A stretch of 64,000 nt of DNA, taken from positions 62,001 through 126,000 of the forward strand of contig JAXGGA010002239.1 of the NCBI GenBank assembly GCA_038373865.1. The letters are read 5' to 3'. Each line of letters starts with the position of its first letter. Position 1 is the first letter of the stretch. Under the pieces are notes generated by a model that saw only the letters and a list, made by a program, of their open reading frames with translations, was not told where the DNA came from and made no database searches. The DNA is from Uloborus plumipes (Eukaryota; Arthropoda; Arachnida; Araneae; Uloboridae). Positions 8,760 to 21,000 of this stretch are shown here, piece after piece. Position numbers and translations under genes: made by a program.

Positions 8760-11700
8760 CTTAAATATTAATTCAAAATCTTTTTTATTAGGTGACAATA
8801 AGCTTGCTTCTGTAACAGAACTTTTAAAATCAACCTGTTCTAAGAGCTAACATAAAAACAAAACAAAAATAAATAACAAGCATTACAAGAAGGAAAGATG
8901 AACATTTTTAGGCGTGCTTTACATCAACATTTTAAGAACAGTACTTTCAAGATCTCCTAAATACAAATTTCTTGTCTGTCTTCATTTTACGTATTATTAC
9001 TGGAAAATTCACACAATAGTAGCGCTTAAAATGTAACAGTAACTTGCTTGCAATTTTAAACTATTGAATTTCAATTTCTCAAACATTTACTTTTAATTAA
9101 CAAGGTTCAGATCATACACAACATCATTACCCGTTTGCCACAGTCAGCAACGCGCCTCTCCAAAAGTGGGGAAGAGGGGGTGAGGGAGAGGAGCCAACAA
9201 GGCGCAACGGAGGGGGCAATTGACCCCTGGAAGTGCTCGAGAGAGGTCGGAGGTATCTCGGTCACGTTGATACGGGAGATGGTTGTTTTTCTTCTCGCGG
9301 TGTGCGAGATGGGTTATATTGGCTCTTGCCAGGCTTAAGCATGGCTGTATTCATAGATGCATCTGTATCATCCATCATCTCATCATCATCCTTGTACATA
9401 TGAATTGTAAATAAAAACTTTGGTGTCTACAATCAGACCCAATTGTGTCCTTAATCACACAACTTCAGCATCATTAAACGGCCCCCGCTCGGCCAGCTCT
9501 GACACTGTTGTTTACACTAAAGCGATAGATAATCATAGCTGAAGTAGCGACATGATCACCTGCCATCTAACCCATGATCTCCTAAATGCCTAGCGTCCCT
9601 TTTTAAGGACGGTCCAAAAAAGGATCTGAATTTCCCCAAAATGAACATTTCAACCAAATAATAGTGTTCAATTAGTACCTTGGTATTGTTTCAATTCGTT
9701 ACTAACAGATTGCAGCACATAACCATTGTGAAGTGTGTTCTGTAGCAGTTTAAACATGATCTTTATCAAAAATGACATCGTTCACAATCTCAAGCAAAAA
9801 AGCTAAGTTTTCAAAGTTATTCCCAGCTTCCCAGTTTATGTTAATTGCTGATTTTATTTCTTCTTGTAAAATGTATTTTTAAATATTATATCGTAGGATA
9901 AAACCAAGGCCCCTATTACTTAAGCACACCTAATTTTATAATTATACATATATAATAATTAATTTCCTTTCATAAAGTAACACATTTCATATATTCAAAT
10001 AGTTTTTAGTCAAAATATTATACATGAATTTAATTAAATTGTAAATGAGTAATAAAGTTACTTTTGAGCTGGTGATGAGCAATTATCTCAAAAAAAATAT
10101 TTTAAGGAGAAAGCAAAAATCTAACAGAATTACTGTTTGTTGTGCGAAAGCATTAATAAAGTAATGAAAGTTGCATTTGTTACATTTTGTTGCATTTCAT
10201 TTATTTGTCTCCTAACTAAGGGTAAGAAGCATCAAAAGTTCAAAAGTGAGAAAAATTTGATTATCATATCGGATGCAAATAAAATAATTTACTAAGGTAA
10301 AAAAACAATTAGAATTTTCATCTAAACATTTCTATTTGATGAATATTATTAATAATTATAGGTATAATCATCGAAAATTCGAAAAAGAAAAAAAAATCCG
10401 GAGGTGGGAAAATAAAAGCATAATTAAAAATATTTTATTTCCGGTATTTTCGAACATGAAAATACCAGAATCAATCATGAAAATACTGGAAATCCGGTAA
10501 AATACCAGAACACAATCACCTCTTCATAAAAATGAACGATTCTAAAAACAGGAGGAGTCAAGTGCCATCTCTTCAGAGCCAGACTTTAAAAAGATTTAGA
10601 ATTATTTAAATGGGAAAAAATAGTATTTAAAAAGTTAAAATTAAACCAAAAATTTAGTAGAGTCAAAATTACATGATTTATAGACTTTGTTTTTAAATAA
10701 TTTGCAACATGAATTTGATTTTTCATGTCAATTACAATACAACACAATGCAAAAAAACTGCGAGACTACATTTCAAGTTTTTTATTATAGTTTTGTCATG
10801 GGCACACTATCCATCGAAGTTGAAACCTGGGTCTGGGTACCCTGGAGTGAAATGAATGAGTGAAGGAATTTATCCTTCGGGTCTGTCATGGGTTGCAGTT
10901 ACAACGAGTAGGAAAAGATAATTTCCAACATGATTCAAAACTTTAGGCTTCAAATTTAGTGCCTACAGCTGGAAATTTAAAATATTTGAGCGTTACACTT
11001 GACAAACGCCCTCTTATGTCTAACACTAATGCAGTGATCCCTTTATTGCAGTGCAAGGTACAAAAGTTGTATTTTGCAATTTTTATCAAAATTGAGTAAA
11101 GGTCACATATCAAACATGAATACAATGGCTTATGGTTATTTGTCTACAAGAAGTATTTTTTGAAAAAACTCTGAAAAAGTTGCATCTGAATAAAATAGTA
11201 CATTGAGACGCAAAACTTGAATCGGCAATTTCTCATTTTGAACACTGCTGCAGATACAACATTTGTGCTTAGCACAGCAGTTACCTCACCTGATCCTAGT
11301 TAAAAAAATACATTTTAGTTTACACTATGTGTTTTTTCTTTTCATGGCAGATGGAATTTTAGTTTAATAAACAGGGGAAAAAATTCCAACACACCTGGAG
11401 CAATTCTTGAATTTGAGTTTTTTGGTAACTTCTATCATTTAGCGGCCTGGGATCTTTCATTATTCTTTTACCTTCAGCTAGATTGATGGAGCTTTTACGA
11501 CTGTCGCTAAACCATCCTAGAGACCTTCTAAAATAAGAGTTAACACATTTAAAATAACAGATAGCATACAACCAATAAAATTCCAAAAAATAATTGCTGT
11601 ATTTTCGGAAAAATGCACTGCACCCAAACATATATAAGTGCTGCATCGTTATGTTTGTTAAAAGAAGAAAAAATTCTACTTTATCTGCCGAACCTTAAGT

Positions 11701-12765
11701 TAAACAACTTGAAAACAATACTGAGGGGTAGAAATTCAGAAAAATGGACCAGTAATTAATAAATTTTACTGGTCCATAGGCAGATTTAGTATTTCCTTAT
11801 TATTTCTTAGTTTTAAACAATGAAAAATTAAAAAAAAAAGAGATAACAAAATAATATAACATAATGTATTGAGTAGATTGGTAGTTATCCGTACACAAAT
11901 AACAAGAGGTAAAAACAATATGCTGCCATGCTGTAGAAATTTCTTGACATATCTTTTCATGTAAAGAAAATAAATATTCTAAAAAGTAAAGGTCCAACAG
12001 TTTCAAAAAATTATAATACAAAGAGCATCCCATAAAAATTAAGAGTTTTTCACGAAGTGGGAACACCGCGAAACTAAAAAATTAGAAGTGCAGGTGACTT
12101 TTTCAAGCTGTTAACTGTACGTTTATACAAATTCTAGAAACAAAGCAGACGATTTTCTTTCTGTAGTTCCGTGCTTGTTTATAGAACTGTTTTATTTGAC
12201 CTACTGAAATGGAGATGAGTGATTCAGAGTTAAAAAATGAAATGCGTTGTTCTGTTGGGTAGAATCCTAGTTTATGGTTCGGCGATAAATGAATAAATCT
12301 GGCAACCACAGAATTAGCATTGGATGATTGGATTGTTTGGCGACTTTAAGCAAAATGGCAACCATAGAATTATCATTGGCTGATTGGATTGTTTGGCGAC
12401 TTTAAGCAAAATCGCCAAACCCGGACCGTAAACTAGGATTCTAACTTCTGTTGAACTGTTCAGAGTATTAAAAAAACAATGAAGCTACATTGATAAATCC
12501 TAAATGCAATGACGTTGTATCATTACTGGAATAATCAGTTAAGCAAGAATTAATAAATTAGAGCATACTTTGCACAGCCAGTTGATAGTTTACTTCTATC
12601 TTCAGAAGAAGTACGTTTTTTTGGAGGAACATAAGTTCCTCTACCTCGAACATCCACAGATGAAGATCTAACTGCTTTAGTACGAACATTGGGTTGCAAA
12701 CTAGGTCTGTTTCGATTAAAACTAGATCTACTTCTTTGACTTTCGACTTTGCTCGCGCTAAACAT
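8760..12765 (-). CDS. NDC80: NDC80 (HEC1) kinetochore protein, 5' part; gene continues past the left edge
   Basis: NDC80 is the microtubule-binding subunit of the outer-kinetochore NDC80 complex. Three exons join in phase order. Exon 1 (12765-12569, 197 nt) encodes a Ser/Arg-rich basic tail, MFSASKVESQRSRSSFNRNR and onward, 65 codons plus 2 nt, ending at a GTATGC donor. Exon 2 (11527-11395, 133 nt, TTTTAG acceptor, GTGTGT donor) contains MKDPRPLNDRSYQKTQIQEL, matching the KDPRPLND signature that opens the NDC80 calponin-homology domain. Exon 3 (8839-8760, 80 nt, GTAAGA donor) encodes TEASLLSPNKKDFELIFK, matching the family's SLQAPSTKEFLKIF. Exon 2 ends in phase 0 but exon 3 needs phase 1, and about seven conserved residues are missing between them, so a mini-exon of roughly 22 nt should lie between 8840 and 11394; I did not find it. 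A 57-nt candidate at 7935-7879 could give VPRFLQ (family VPRIFK), but its phase does not follow exon 3 directly. The coiled-coil part is outside the window. Confidence 0.8.
9125..9520. other. GC-richer island in the NDC80 intron, possibly LTR-like
   Basis: This stretch stands out from its AT-rich surroundings (GGGGAAGAGGGGGTGAGG, CGGCCCCCGCTCGGCCAGC). It has AATAAA at about 9409 followed by GTGTCTACAATC, which resembles the R/U5 part of a solo LTR. No matching second copy or target duplication was found, so the identity is a guess. The open frame at 9135-9338 shows no family resemblance. Confidence 0.25.
10069..10522 (-). repeat. Copy of the CCGGTATTTT dispersed repeat
   Basis: The reverse complement runs AGAGGTGATTGTGTTCTGG, a double CCGGTATTTTCATG-type block, then an AT-rich body, and ends near GCTCATCACCAGC. 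It aligns over nearly its whole length with 46849-47281 (plus strand), and its first part aligns with 45775-46191. Shared landmarks are TTTGCATCCGATATGA, GGAGACAAATAAAT and TTCGCACAACAAACAG. It looks like a non-autonomous DNA transposon; no coding potential. Confidence 0.75.
11249..11285. repeat. Half copy of the GCCGTGCTAAG inverted-repeat element
   Basis: GCAGATACAACATTTGTGCT followed by TAGCACAGCAG closely matches the right terminus of the MITE at 56705-56953. The matching left terminus is not evident, so this is a fragment or a decayed copy. Confidence 0.45.
12258..12445. mobile_element. 188-bp hAT-like MITE
   Basis: Inverted ends GGTAGAATCCTAGTTTA and, on the other strand, GTTAGAATCCTAGTTTA flank 188 bp. 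An exact 8-bp duplication, TTCTGTTG, lies at 12250-12257 and 12446-12453. Inside, a block of about 53 bp (GGCAACCA-AGAATTA-CATTGG...GACTTTAAGCAAAAT) is repeated in tandem. An 8-bp duplication points to the hAT superfamily. It sits in NDC80 intron 1 just upstream of exon 2's side of the first donor at 12569. Confidence 0.8.
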
Positions 12766-12780
12766 GTTGAATAAAAATTG

Positions 12781-12852
12781 TTCAAACTTTATTCATTTCA
12801 TTGTTTTCAGGTAAATCAAACGACAACGTTTAACAGCTCTAAAATTCCCGCC
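12781..12852 (-). promoter_or_regulatory. Possible cell-cycle promoter motifs of NDC80
   Basis: On the coding (minus) strand GGCGGGAA, an E2F-type site, lies at 12852-12845, about 80 bp before the NDC80 ATG. TTTGAA, the CHR hexamer, lies at 12786-12781, about 16 bp before the ATG. E2F and CHR sites drive mitotic genes in other animals. The hexamer is short and this sequence AT-rich, so the CHR match may be chance. Confidence 0.35.
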
Positions 12853-14079
12853 AGATACAAAACAGAATTTCTGAATCACATTACATTACATTACATTCGA
12901 TTTTTGAAAGCAAAGTTTCATGTTCCAGAAGGATAAGAGATATATTTTATAGGTCTCTCTTCTTCTGTATTCCTTAAAATTTTTTTCATAAAATGTATAT
13001 TCATTTTCATTTTGTCTTTTGAATAAAGGCTTTGGTCCTTCTTCTAAATTCGATTAATCCTGCTCAAATTCGTAAGACGAGCAAAGAAAATCGGCCTAAC
13101 AGCTGCCTGAAAGCACTTAGGAGGTAGTGGATTCAAGCGAGCAATGAGCTGCATTTTTAGGACTTTATTTCGATTAACTAGCCACATAAATCTTCCCTAT
13201 GCATGTGTTCGGAAGAGGAGTGTAGCAGACGAAAATCCGGTTCTATGGTGTCGCTTTTAACACTCGTTTCTTTTCAGCGTGAAAACTCTTATTTCTATTC
13301 AAAAATTAGGTCTTCTGAAAGTTTTTACATAGAAATGATATTAAAGAATGATGATTGACACATTTGGTGTGAAATATTCTCTTAATAAGCGTATTTTTCC
13401 GATTTCAAGTCTCTTAGCGTCTCATAAAAAAATAGGTGAAAAGTCATTCTTTTCCCTTTTCTCAGAGCTTTCAAGCAGTCTTAAGCCGATTTAGACCCTA
13501 CGCATGTTCGTCATGTACATAAATATCAGTTATTATCGAATAAAACTAGTCTTTTTACCACTACTGACACTGACTACTGGATCAAAATGCCCGCAAACGA
13601 AAAGTTAAATTGACCGTTGCCCAGCAATTTCGCTTTTAAAGTCAAGTGATGTGCTATAAGTGTATATATGGTTACACAAAAAAATATGGGGAAGGGGGAT
13701 GCAATTACAACTGTTAAGTCTCAATAAAAATCCAAAAGAAAAAAAAAAGCTTAGAGTTGTTCGGTGGTTCAAGTTATAGGAAATTCCCACAGAGCCTTCT
13801 CAAGAGTGAGGGACCCAATGAAAGCATTTTGATAAAGGAACATTCGAGTAATAAGGCTTCTAGTTATCGAGACTCGAATATACGACACTTGTAGAAAATG
13901 AACAAGTAAATTAGCTGCAGGAGAATTTGGATTATATAAGTGCGTAGATGAGCTGGGGGGCGGGGATATGGCAGTCAGTAAATGTTGTGAAATGTCAAGT
14001 GCTACATTTATATCATGGAAACAAGCGTACAAGTTATTTACAGGGTTCAGTCATTAGTCAGGCAGAAAATGTTATTGAT
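12853..14079. other. Intergenic stretch, no gene seen
   Basis: AT-rich sequence upstream of NDC80. It contains a short (CATTA)n run near 12884-12898. No coding region or convincing repeat boundary was recognised. Confidence 0.5.
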
Positions 14080-14310
14080 CTGGGTCGTTAACAAAAACTT
14101 CAAGTTTTGTTGACAGTGCAGCATAGCTAGTAACAAAGCCAATCGAATGCTTGGGTTTATCAATAGATCAATTCAAACAAATCTAAGAAGGTTCTTCTGC
14201 CTTTATAGATAAGTTTGGTAAGACCTTATTTGGAGTGTGCTGTTCAGTTTTGGTTCTCTTATCTTCAGATATTAATTTATTGGAAAGGGTTCAAAAAAGT
14301 AGCTAAGATG
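14080..14310 (+). pseudogene. LINE reverse-transcriptase fragment (CR1/Jockey-like)
   Basis: In two frames separated by a frameshift near 14205 the sequence reads KANRMLGFINRSIQTN and then LVRPYLECAVQFWFSYLQ, matching the C-terminal part of LINE reverse transcriptases (typically KANRxLGxI...LVRPxLEYAVQFWSPY). Stops and the short length show a dead, truncated copy. The clade is not firmly determined. Confidence 0.7.
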
Positions 14311-14365
14311 GGTTTTCTAATTAAGACTGATTCCAGGTTTAGAATGCTTAATATGTATAAAGCAG

Positions 14366-14502
14366 AAGTAACAGCCCCTAAGCAAGGGGTAAGGCAGAAC
14401 ATGCAATACACCGCCAACTCTGCTATTTCGATCCATGGACAGCTGTTTCGAGCTTATTATGCTCTCATCAGCATGGAATAAGAAAGTAGTAGAGTTGGAG
14501 GC
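14366..14502 (+). repeat. Palindromic dispersed repeat, copy 1
   Basis: The block starts AGTAACAGCCCCTAAGCA, contains GCCAACTCTGCTATTTCGA and ends with the inverse word GAGTTGGAGGC. It matches 15413-15540 closely, and the first 50 bases also match around 30797-30850. The inner part can fold on itself (CCAACTC with GAGTTGG). Unknown class. Confidence 0.7.
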
Positions 14503-15412
14503 AAAAGTTCTCTTATAAAGCAAACAGAGCGAAAAAAAAAAAAAAAAAAAAAAACTGGTAGCTAATGTGAAATTAGAGTACCAGAGAGCGACCGCACTGG
14601 TACTGTACAACTCGTAAATTTTTAAGGCAGAGCTCAAGGTATAAAGCAGAGAGTATAGAGAGCTTCGTTTTTATAAGTAATTACGCAAAAAATTGTAATT
14701 ATACATGATAAATGCTCAATTATTACAAATACATTTGTTTCATGTTACTTAAAACGAAATTATCTTTCTTTCTATAACGGGCAAGATGACTCGATATAGT
14801 TCGAAAAATTTAAATTTTAATGTTATTCACATAGCTATATAACTTAACATTCGTTGTAAAAATTTCAAGATCATAAAGTACCTGTTGACCCTTTGCAAAA
14901 ATAAAAAAATGTTAAGGACATCTGTCATTTTACCCATGTTCCTTTACATTTTACTCCACTCTAAGAATTTGTAATGGTTTTATATTTTGTGAGTTTTTAA
15001 TTGAATATATTTAGAAAAATGTTGTGTCAATCGTCAGTATCTTCAATACCATCAGGTAATTCAGCTTCTGTGCATGAGCAACAGTTAAACATTTGAAAAT
15101 TGCATAATTTTTTTTTTCTTTGTTTCAGAAGAAACTAAGGACGGCGAGTTTCTCATAAAGAGGAAAAAATATATGCTGAAAATATATAATGGAGAACAAT
15201 CGTAAATAAAGATAGGGCCTATGATAAGGTTATACAAAATTTTTGAAACTGATAATGGATGGAATTTTTTCAAATGATTTAACTAATAATTAATTTAGGA
15301 AATTCCTTTGTCAGAGTTGGTAGTTATTGAAATATATCAGTTTGGAATCAATTTTTAAGTAAATTTTATAATTTAATATTTAATCCAGAGTAATACATGT
15401 TATAGAGCAGTG

Positions 15413-15540
15413 AGTAACAGCCCCTAAGCATGGGCTAAGGCAGAAACATGCGATACACAGCCAACTCGGCTATTTCGAACTTATTATGCTCTCATCAGCA
15501 TGGAATACGAAAGTAGTTGAGTTGGCGGTGTATTGCATGA
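15413..15540 (+). repeat. Palindromic dispersed repeat, copy 2
   Basis: Second copy of the 14366 repeat, about 1 kb downstream in the same orientation. CCAACTCGGCTATTTCGAAC faces CGAAAGTAGTTGAGTTGGC, so the arms are complementary. It lacks the GATCCATGGACAGCTGTTT insert found in copy 1. Confidence 0.7.
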
Positions 15541-15832
15541 TACATGTTAGTTCTGATGCTAAGAGAGGAAACTTTTATTTCTCTTGTGATGATTAACGCG
15601 ACATCTAGCCGATGAGAACTGAAGTTAAAATTTTAAGAATGCCTAATAACCATCTGATCTAAAGTTAAAATTTTAGGAATGCCTAATAACCATCTATTGT
15701 CATGTCTTCCATCAGACAATGTGACAAACAATTTTTATTAGTTCATGAGAAAATTTACAAAATTAATTTTTTCATACAAATAGCTCAATATTTTACGATA
15801 CCGTGATAAATTACATTTTCGCTTGATTCGCC

Positions 15833-15988
15833 GCTCAGTGATTTTATATAGATCACTTCTTTTCAGACTCCTCACTGAAAACTATACTTTTTTATCATTT
15901 CTTATTCTTATTGAACCAATTTCCAATACAAAAGGTAGTTTTCAGTGAGATGTCTGAAAAGAGATAATCTATAAATAGATCACTGGGC
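15833..15988. mobile_element. Hairpin MITE
   Basis: Long imperfect inverted repeats of about 55 bp: GCTCAGTGATTTTATATAGA and TTCAGACTCCTCACTGAAAA on the left, GCCCAGTGATCTATTTATAG and TTCAGACATCTCACTGAAAA on the opposite strand of the right. About 40 bp separate the arms. The target duplication is unclear. Confidence 0.7.
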
Positions 15989-16185
15989 AGTAACAAATTG
16001 AGAGGCTTTAAAATTTACTTCTCTACCGTATTGAGAAGGAATATTAGTCTAAGAAACAAAAAAATATTCAATTTGTAGCAAAAAAAAAAAAAAAAAAAAA
16101 ACGCATTTGCAAACCATATCTACGCAGCCAATGCTTCCCTTTTCATAATGTCTTTGGTTTAACCAAACATTTCAACTATGCTTAG

Positions 16186-16639
16186 CAGTGGTGTATCCAG
16201 GGGGGGGGGGGGTGCTAAGGGACCAATGCACCTCCTAAGATTTTGTAAGACTATAAAAAATGGTGGCACCGAATTTTGAAAAACCATGTAACCTTCATGT
16301 AAATATGCTTCAGGTTTTTTCAATGAAAAATACTTTATGGACACTGAAATATTGTCATATTATTTTCTGTTTTCAACAATAAGAAGCAAAACTAATTGTT
16401 ATTCTGTAATTGTGGAAATGTAAGAGGAAAATGAGCGATGTACCTGCGCCTTATTGTTTTTGCATAATATTCATTTTTGTGAAAAAAAAAAAAATCTTTG
16501 AGCAACATGCAATAGAAAAACTTAAATCGAAATACTGCGTTTTTAAAGTTTCACCATATTTCTTGATTTTTTTCCTTTCTCATCACAGTGTCGATGTTCG
16601 ATGTGCACCCCCCAAAATCAATTCCTGGATACGCCACTG
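16186..16639. mobile_element. 454-bp non-autonomous hAT element
   Basis: Termini CAGTGGTGTATCCAGG and, reversed, CAGTGGCGTATCCAGG are flanked by an exact 8-bp duplication, ATGCTTAG (16178-16185 and 16640-16647). No transposase. Confidence 0.9.
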
Positions 16640-16984
16640 ATGCTTAGCCAATTACAATTCCATTTAATTTTGAAAGAAAAGATCCAGTTACTGAGCAAAA
16701 AATGTACAGCTATTTCACAGTTAAAGTTTCTCAAAAAATAAAATTTTTAGCAATATTTTAATATCTAGTCCATTAAATTTATATAATGGTTTCTATGTCA
16801 ACTTAATATGCATAATAAGATAACAGTAAGCACCTTCAAAAAATGAATATTGTACTTAACAGTTATACACAAGTAGGAAAATACTTGAACGGAATTTTTT
16901 ATGCATAGTTAATGTACCCAATATGATTCCGTCTAACTATTTCTTTCAATATTTTAAAACATTAAGGAGGGAAAAAAAGTAATT

Positions 16985-17782
16985 ATGAAAATCTAGATCA
17001 ATAAAAATGAGTGAATGCTTGTATGTTTGTTTGGATACTTGTTCTCTAAACAAATCCATAGTTTGCGTCAGATTTTCATCAAACTTGACACAGAGAGTCC
17101 TTGATGAATTCTCATAGGTGGGGTCTTGAAATTTTAAAAAATCTAAAAAGCTCCAATTCAAGTTTTTTTTTGTCAAAAGATGACCCTTTTATAGGAATCT
17201 AGCCTATTATTAGGCCTATTTTTTTTTAATCGACATGAGCCTTTAGGTTACAAATTGATAAAATTTATGGTATTTAAATATTAGCATTTTCCAACTAAGA
17301 TTAAAATTAAAACAATGAATTTTCATTTCAAGACTCGCCTATTTCATTTTAGCATGAAATAAGTCAAAAACAATTATAATTCATGTTCTCATTTGGCACA
17401 AAATATGTATGACAAATTTTTTTTCTTATCCTTCTTTCAGAGGAATTATGCAAAAACATGGATTAAAAGCCTTTTCATGTTTTGCTTTTAGCTGGTGCTA
17501 TTTTTCTGTGAACTTTTTGTGATAATTAAGTTCTTTTGGGAGTTTGTACCTAGAACTTTTTGTACAATCATGTGGACTGAATTCAACCAAATAAGAGGTA
17601 TGTTGCAATTATAAAAATGGAATTTAGAATCAGAAAATGGCCTTTCTAAGCCTATATTTGTAATCGACATGAACCTTTAAGCATACAACTTGATAAAATT
17701 ACGGATATTTAATTCTAATTTTTGTGAGCTTTTTTTAGTCCTCCTATTACACACCCGGGCAATGCCGGGTATAAAGCTAGTA
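16985..17782 (-). repeat. ACCCGGCGTTGCCCGGG-type dispersed repeat
   Basis: The reverse strand begins TACTAGCTTTATACCCGGCA and carries GATTTTCATCAAACTTGACA-type sequence at its other end. It aligns with 50343-51165, which lies in the opposite orientation. The body holds several blocks such as CCTATAAAAGGGTCAT. No protein is encoded and the class is not certain. Confidence 0.75.
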
Positions 17783-17979
17783 TTCAATAAAATTAAGCAA
17801 ATGCTTAAAATATATTACTTTTTTCAAATTTAGTTCTTTTAAAACATGTTTGAAAACAAATGTCCATATTGATGGCAAAATTCTATATACAAACATGAAG
17901 AAGTAAATAAACAAACAAAATTATGTATACTTCTATTTAAGGAATGCATAAAAATACAGAGCTTGGAAAAATGTTAACA

Positions 17980-17985
17980 TTTATT
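17980..17985 (-). terminator. Poly(A) signal of PSMB2
   Basis: AATAAA on the minus strand lies 17 nt past the PSMB2 stop codon. It is the nearest canonical signal and would give a very short 3' UTR. Confidence 0.5.
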
Positions 17986-18002
17986 TAAAAATTAGACAAC
18001 GA

Positions 18003-21000
18003 TTATACAGTCTTCATATCTGGTACATTATGTATTCCCTCTTTATCAACTATCTTTACTTTAAAGCTGGGTAAGCTTACAAGAAACCGATTGCCTATCT
18101 CCTTCAGGCACTTCTGGATTAAGTCGATTCCTTCTTCTTTGCTCATATCTAAAAGCAAGGAAAAGAGCATGGAAATAAGTTATAACAAATGCTAAAAAAA
18201 TTATACAAGATTTAAAGAAAAAAAATAAAGTTGCAGTTTTATATACAACTATCAGTAAAAATGATGAAAATACCACTAAAAAATCACTCAGCCCAAACTT
18301 TATTTTACCACCAAATTTGTTTGATGCTTTATAGAAATAAATCAGGTACCATTGATGTAGTATGCAGTGTATATAAATCGGAACTTTGAAGAATATTTAA
18401 ATAAGAGAAAAAACTAACTAAAGAAGTCTAAGAGCATTTAGAGTGCAGGCATAAAAATGGTTCCATTACCTACACACTTCTCGTTATATGTGCGTTATCC
18501 ACAATAAAGTCGGTCATTTATAAATTATGCATCACATGCTTATACAACAGACATTACGAAAACTGAATAAAAATCTAGAGCCTTAGCAAATTTCAGTATA
18601 TAATTCAGGAAAAACTGTATATTAGGAAAACAATAAATAATTCGTACCTGGTCGGTAATAACGATCCATAATACTAAGTGCAAAGAAAGATCCATAGCCA
18701 TGAGCAGCAAACGGTTGCTTAGCCATAGTTGCCAAGAAATCAATGAAATACAGCTCACAGCCACTATCATTATCATATCCAGCCATTAAAATGTTGACAG
18801 AATATGGTGTCTAGAAGAAAAAAAATCACTTGCTTAATTTCACTCATGTTTTTAAATTAATGCATATATATGTCAATGTTGTTCCAAATCATGCAATGAT
18901 CAATCAGTTTATAATGTAAATAGAATAGGTGATTCAAACTTTCCACCTTTGAAAATAAATAAATGATTAACTAATACTTATATAGGGTAAGTGCTCCAGT
19001 AGTCGGCCACAATGACATAGAACTGCTCATAAATAGTACATTTTTGATTCAAAATCAGATATGAAGCATTCACACATTAATTTACCTATCCCCAAGTACC
19101 AACCAATGACAGTTAAGTTTTGGCTACTTTTCTTGAATAAGTACCGAGTCATTTTATTTTAAATACTGTGCCCGTCATCCTAGTTTGCGATTCTGCTTAT
19201 TTTTTTGTTAAGCGGACACATCTTCCTTAAATGGTAAGTATTCTTCTTATTTTCATTTTGCTGTTCATTTGAGTAAATTTTATTGTAATAGTTATACGTA
19301 ATGTTTCAATGAAAAAACAAACTTATTCTTTGGTTCAATTGTTTTATAAAGGGGTGGCCGATTACTAGGTATAGGATTGCTCTGTGTTTCCAATAGTCGG
19401 CCATGTCAGGTCGACATTCATTCATCCGTTTACTTTCTTTGAAATATAGCCATGGCGTTCAAATTCGACATCTGTGCATTAATAAACATAAGCTTTAATT
19501 TGCAGACGATTGATAAAAGATGCAGCAATAAAAGATCTTAATCATTTTATTTTACACTTTGTTTCTTTATTATTGCTCAGACGATTTTTAATGCTTCAAA
19601 AACGTTTGAATTTTAATTCTGATAGTGTTAGCGCCATAGAGCGATAAATTGCGAATCTATTTGCCAAGACATTTTATTTTGATGCATCAAAATGAAATGT
19701 ACTGTAATGAAGCGATGGTGTTCAACGAAGAGGCGATTGACAATGTAATATATTTATTAACGAATTATCTTCACAACAACGAAATGGGGATATACCCACT
19801 CAGTACTAAAAAGCACTACAATTACGAAAACAAAACAAAACTACAATATTGCGACGCTCAACTTAGCGAACTAAAGACTGAATTTTAAAAAGTTCTATGG
19901 CAACCCTTTGGGAGTATTAGCGCGCTTGGCGAATAGGTTCAACATTTATCGCTCTGCAGCGCCAATAGATATATATTTCACGTTAAACTTTGTTTATATT
20001 CATTCATTCATATCCCATAAAATTGGCGACAGCGAAGGGCCCGTCTATTGGGTCCAAAGTGGTCGAGCACTGGATTTCTGTGGCCGACTACTGGAGCATT
20101 CACTAGCATTGACTACAGCTTGGATTTTGATATATAAATACTTTTAATTCATGAAACAAATATTTGAATCACTATCAAAAGAGTACATTCTAAAGTTTTA
20201 CCTTGTTTTTGTTGCTGTATTGATAGCTGGAAGCTCTAGGTTAATCAAAATTAACAAGAGATCTCTTATATGGCCGACTACTAGAGCACTTACCCTATTA
20301 GTACAAGAACTAAATTTTAGGCAACAATTTTTTCCCTCTGTTTGTCAACAGACTACTGTCCTTTATTTTTTTTTGTTTAGTAGCTATAGTTGAATTTTAG
20401 TATGAACCAGCGGCATGGCCCGATTAACCCGTGAAGCTAAGGGAAGCTCTGTTTCATTTTGAGACCCCCTGCTTGTTGAGGCAAGGGGGGGGGGGGATTT
20501 CTATATACTCATGAAACATTGAAACAAATCTTGCTAAGGGTACATGTCATTTCTAAGAGCTGCACAAGCAGAATTCAGATTAAAGTCTGTCCCCTTCCTC
20601 CACTAATATGTAAAATTTTCATACATAATACACATGGTTGCATAGCAATTCTATGATTCGATGTTAAATTAGATTTATTACTTCACAGAATTAATAAAAC
20701 ATAATAAAAGTACATTGTAAAAAAGTGGGGTCAAATCCCACATTTAAAAATAGCTTGTGGTCGGAATAATGTTTTATAAAATGTGTCTTCACTTTTAACA
20801 AATTCCAGAAATTTTTTATTGAATCAGTTCTAATGTTTACAATTACAGGGGTCTGTCGAGGATTTTTCACAGGGTCCGTTTTTTGTGAAAATAAATAATT
20901 TTGTGAAAAATCAAATAATTGTGAAAAATTTTTAAAAAGCAAAAAAAAAAAAAAAAAATTTTTTTTTCGAATTTAATAAAAAATAAAAGTGAATTTCATT

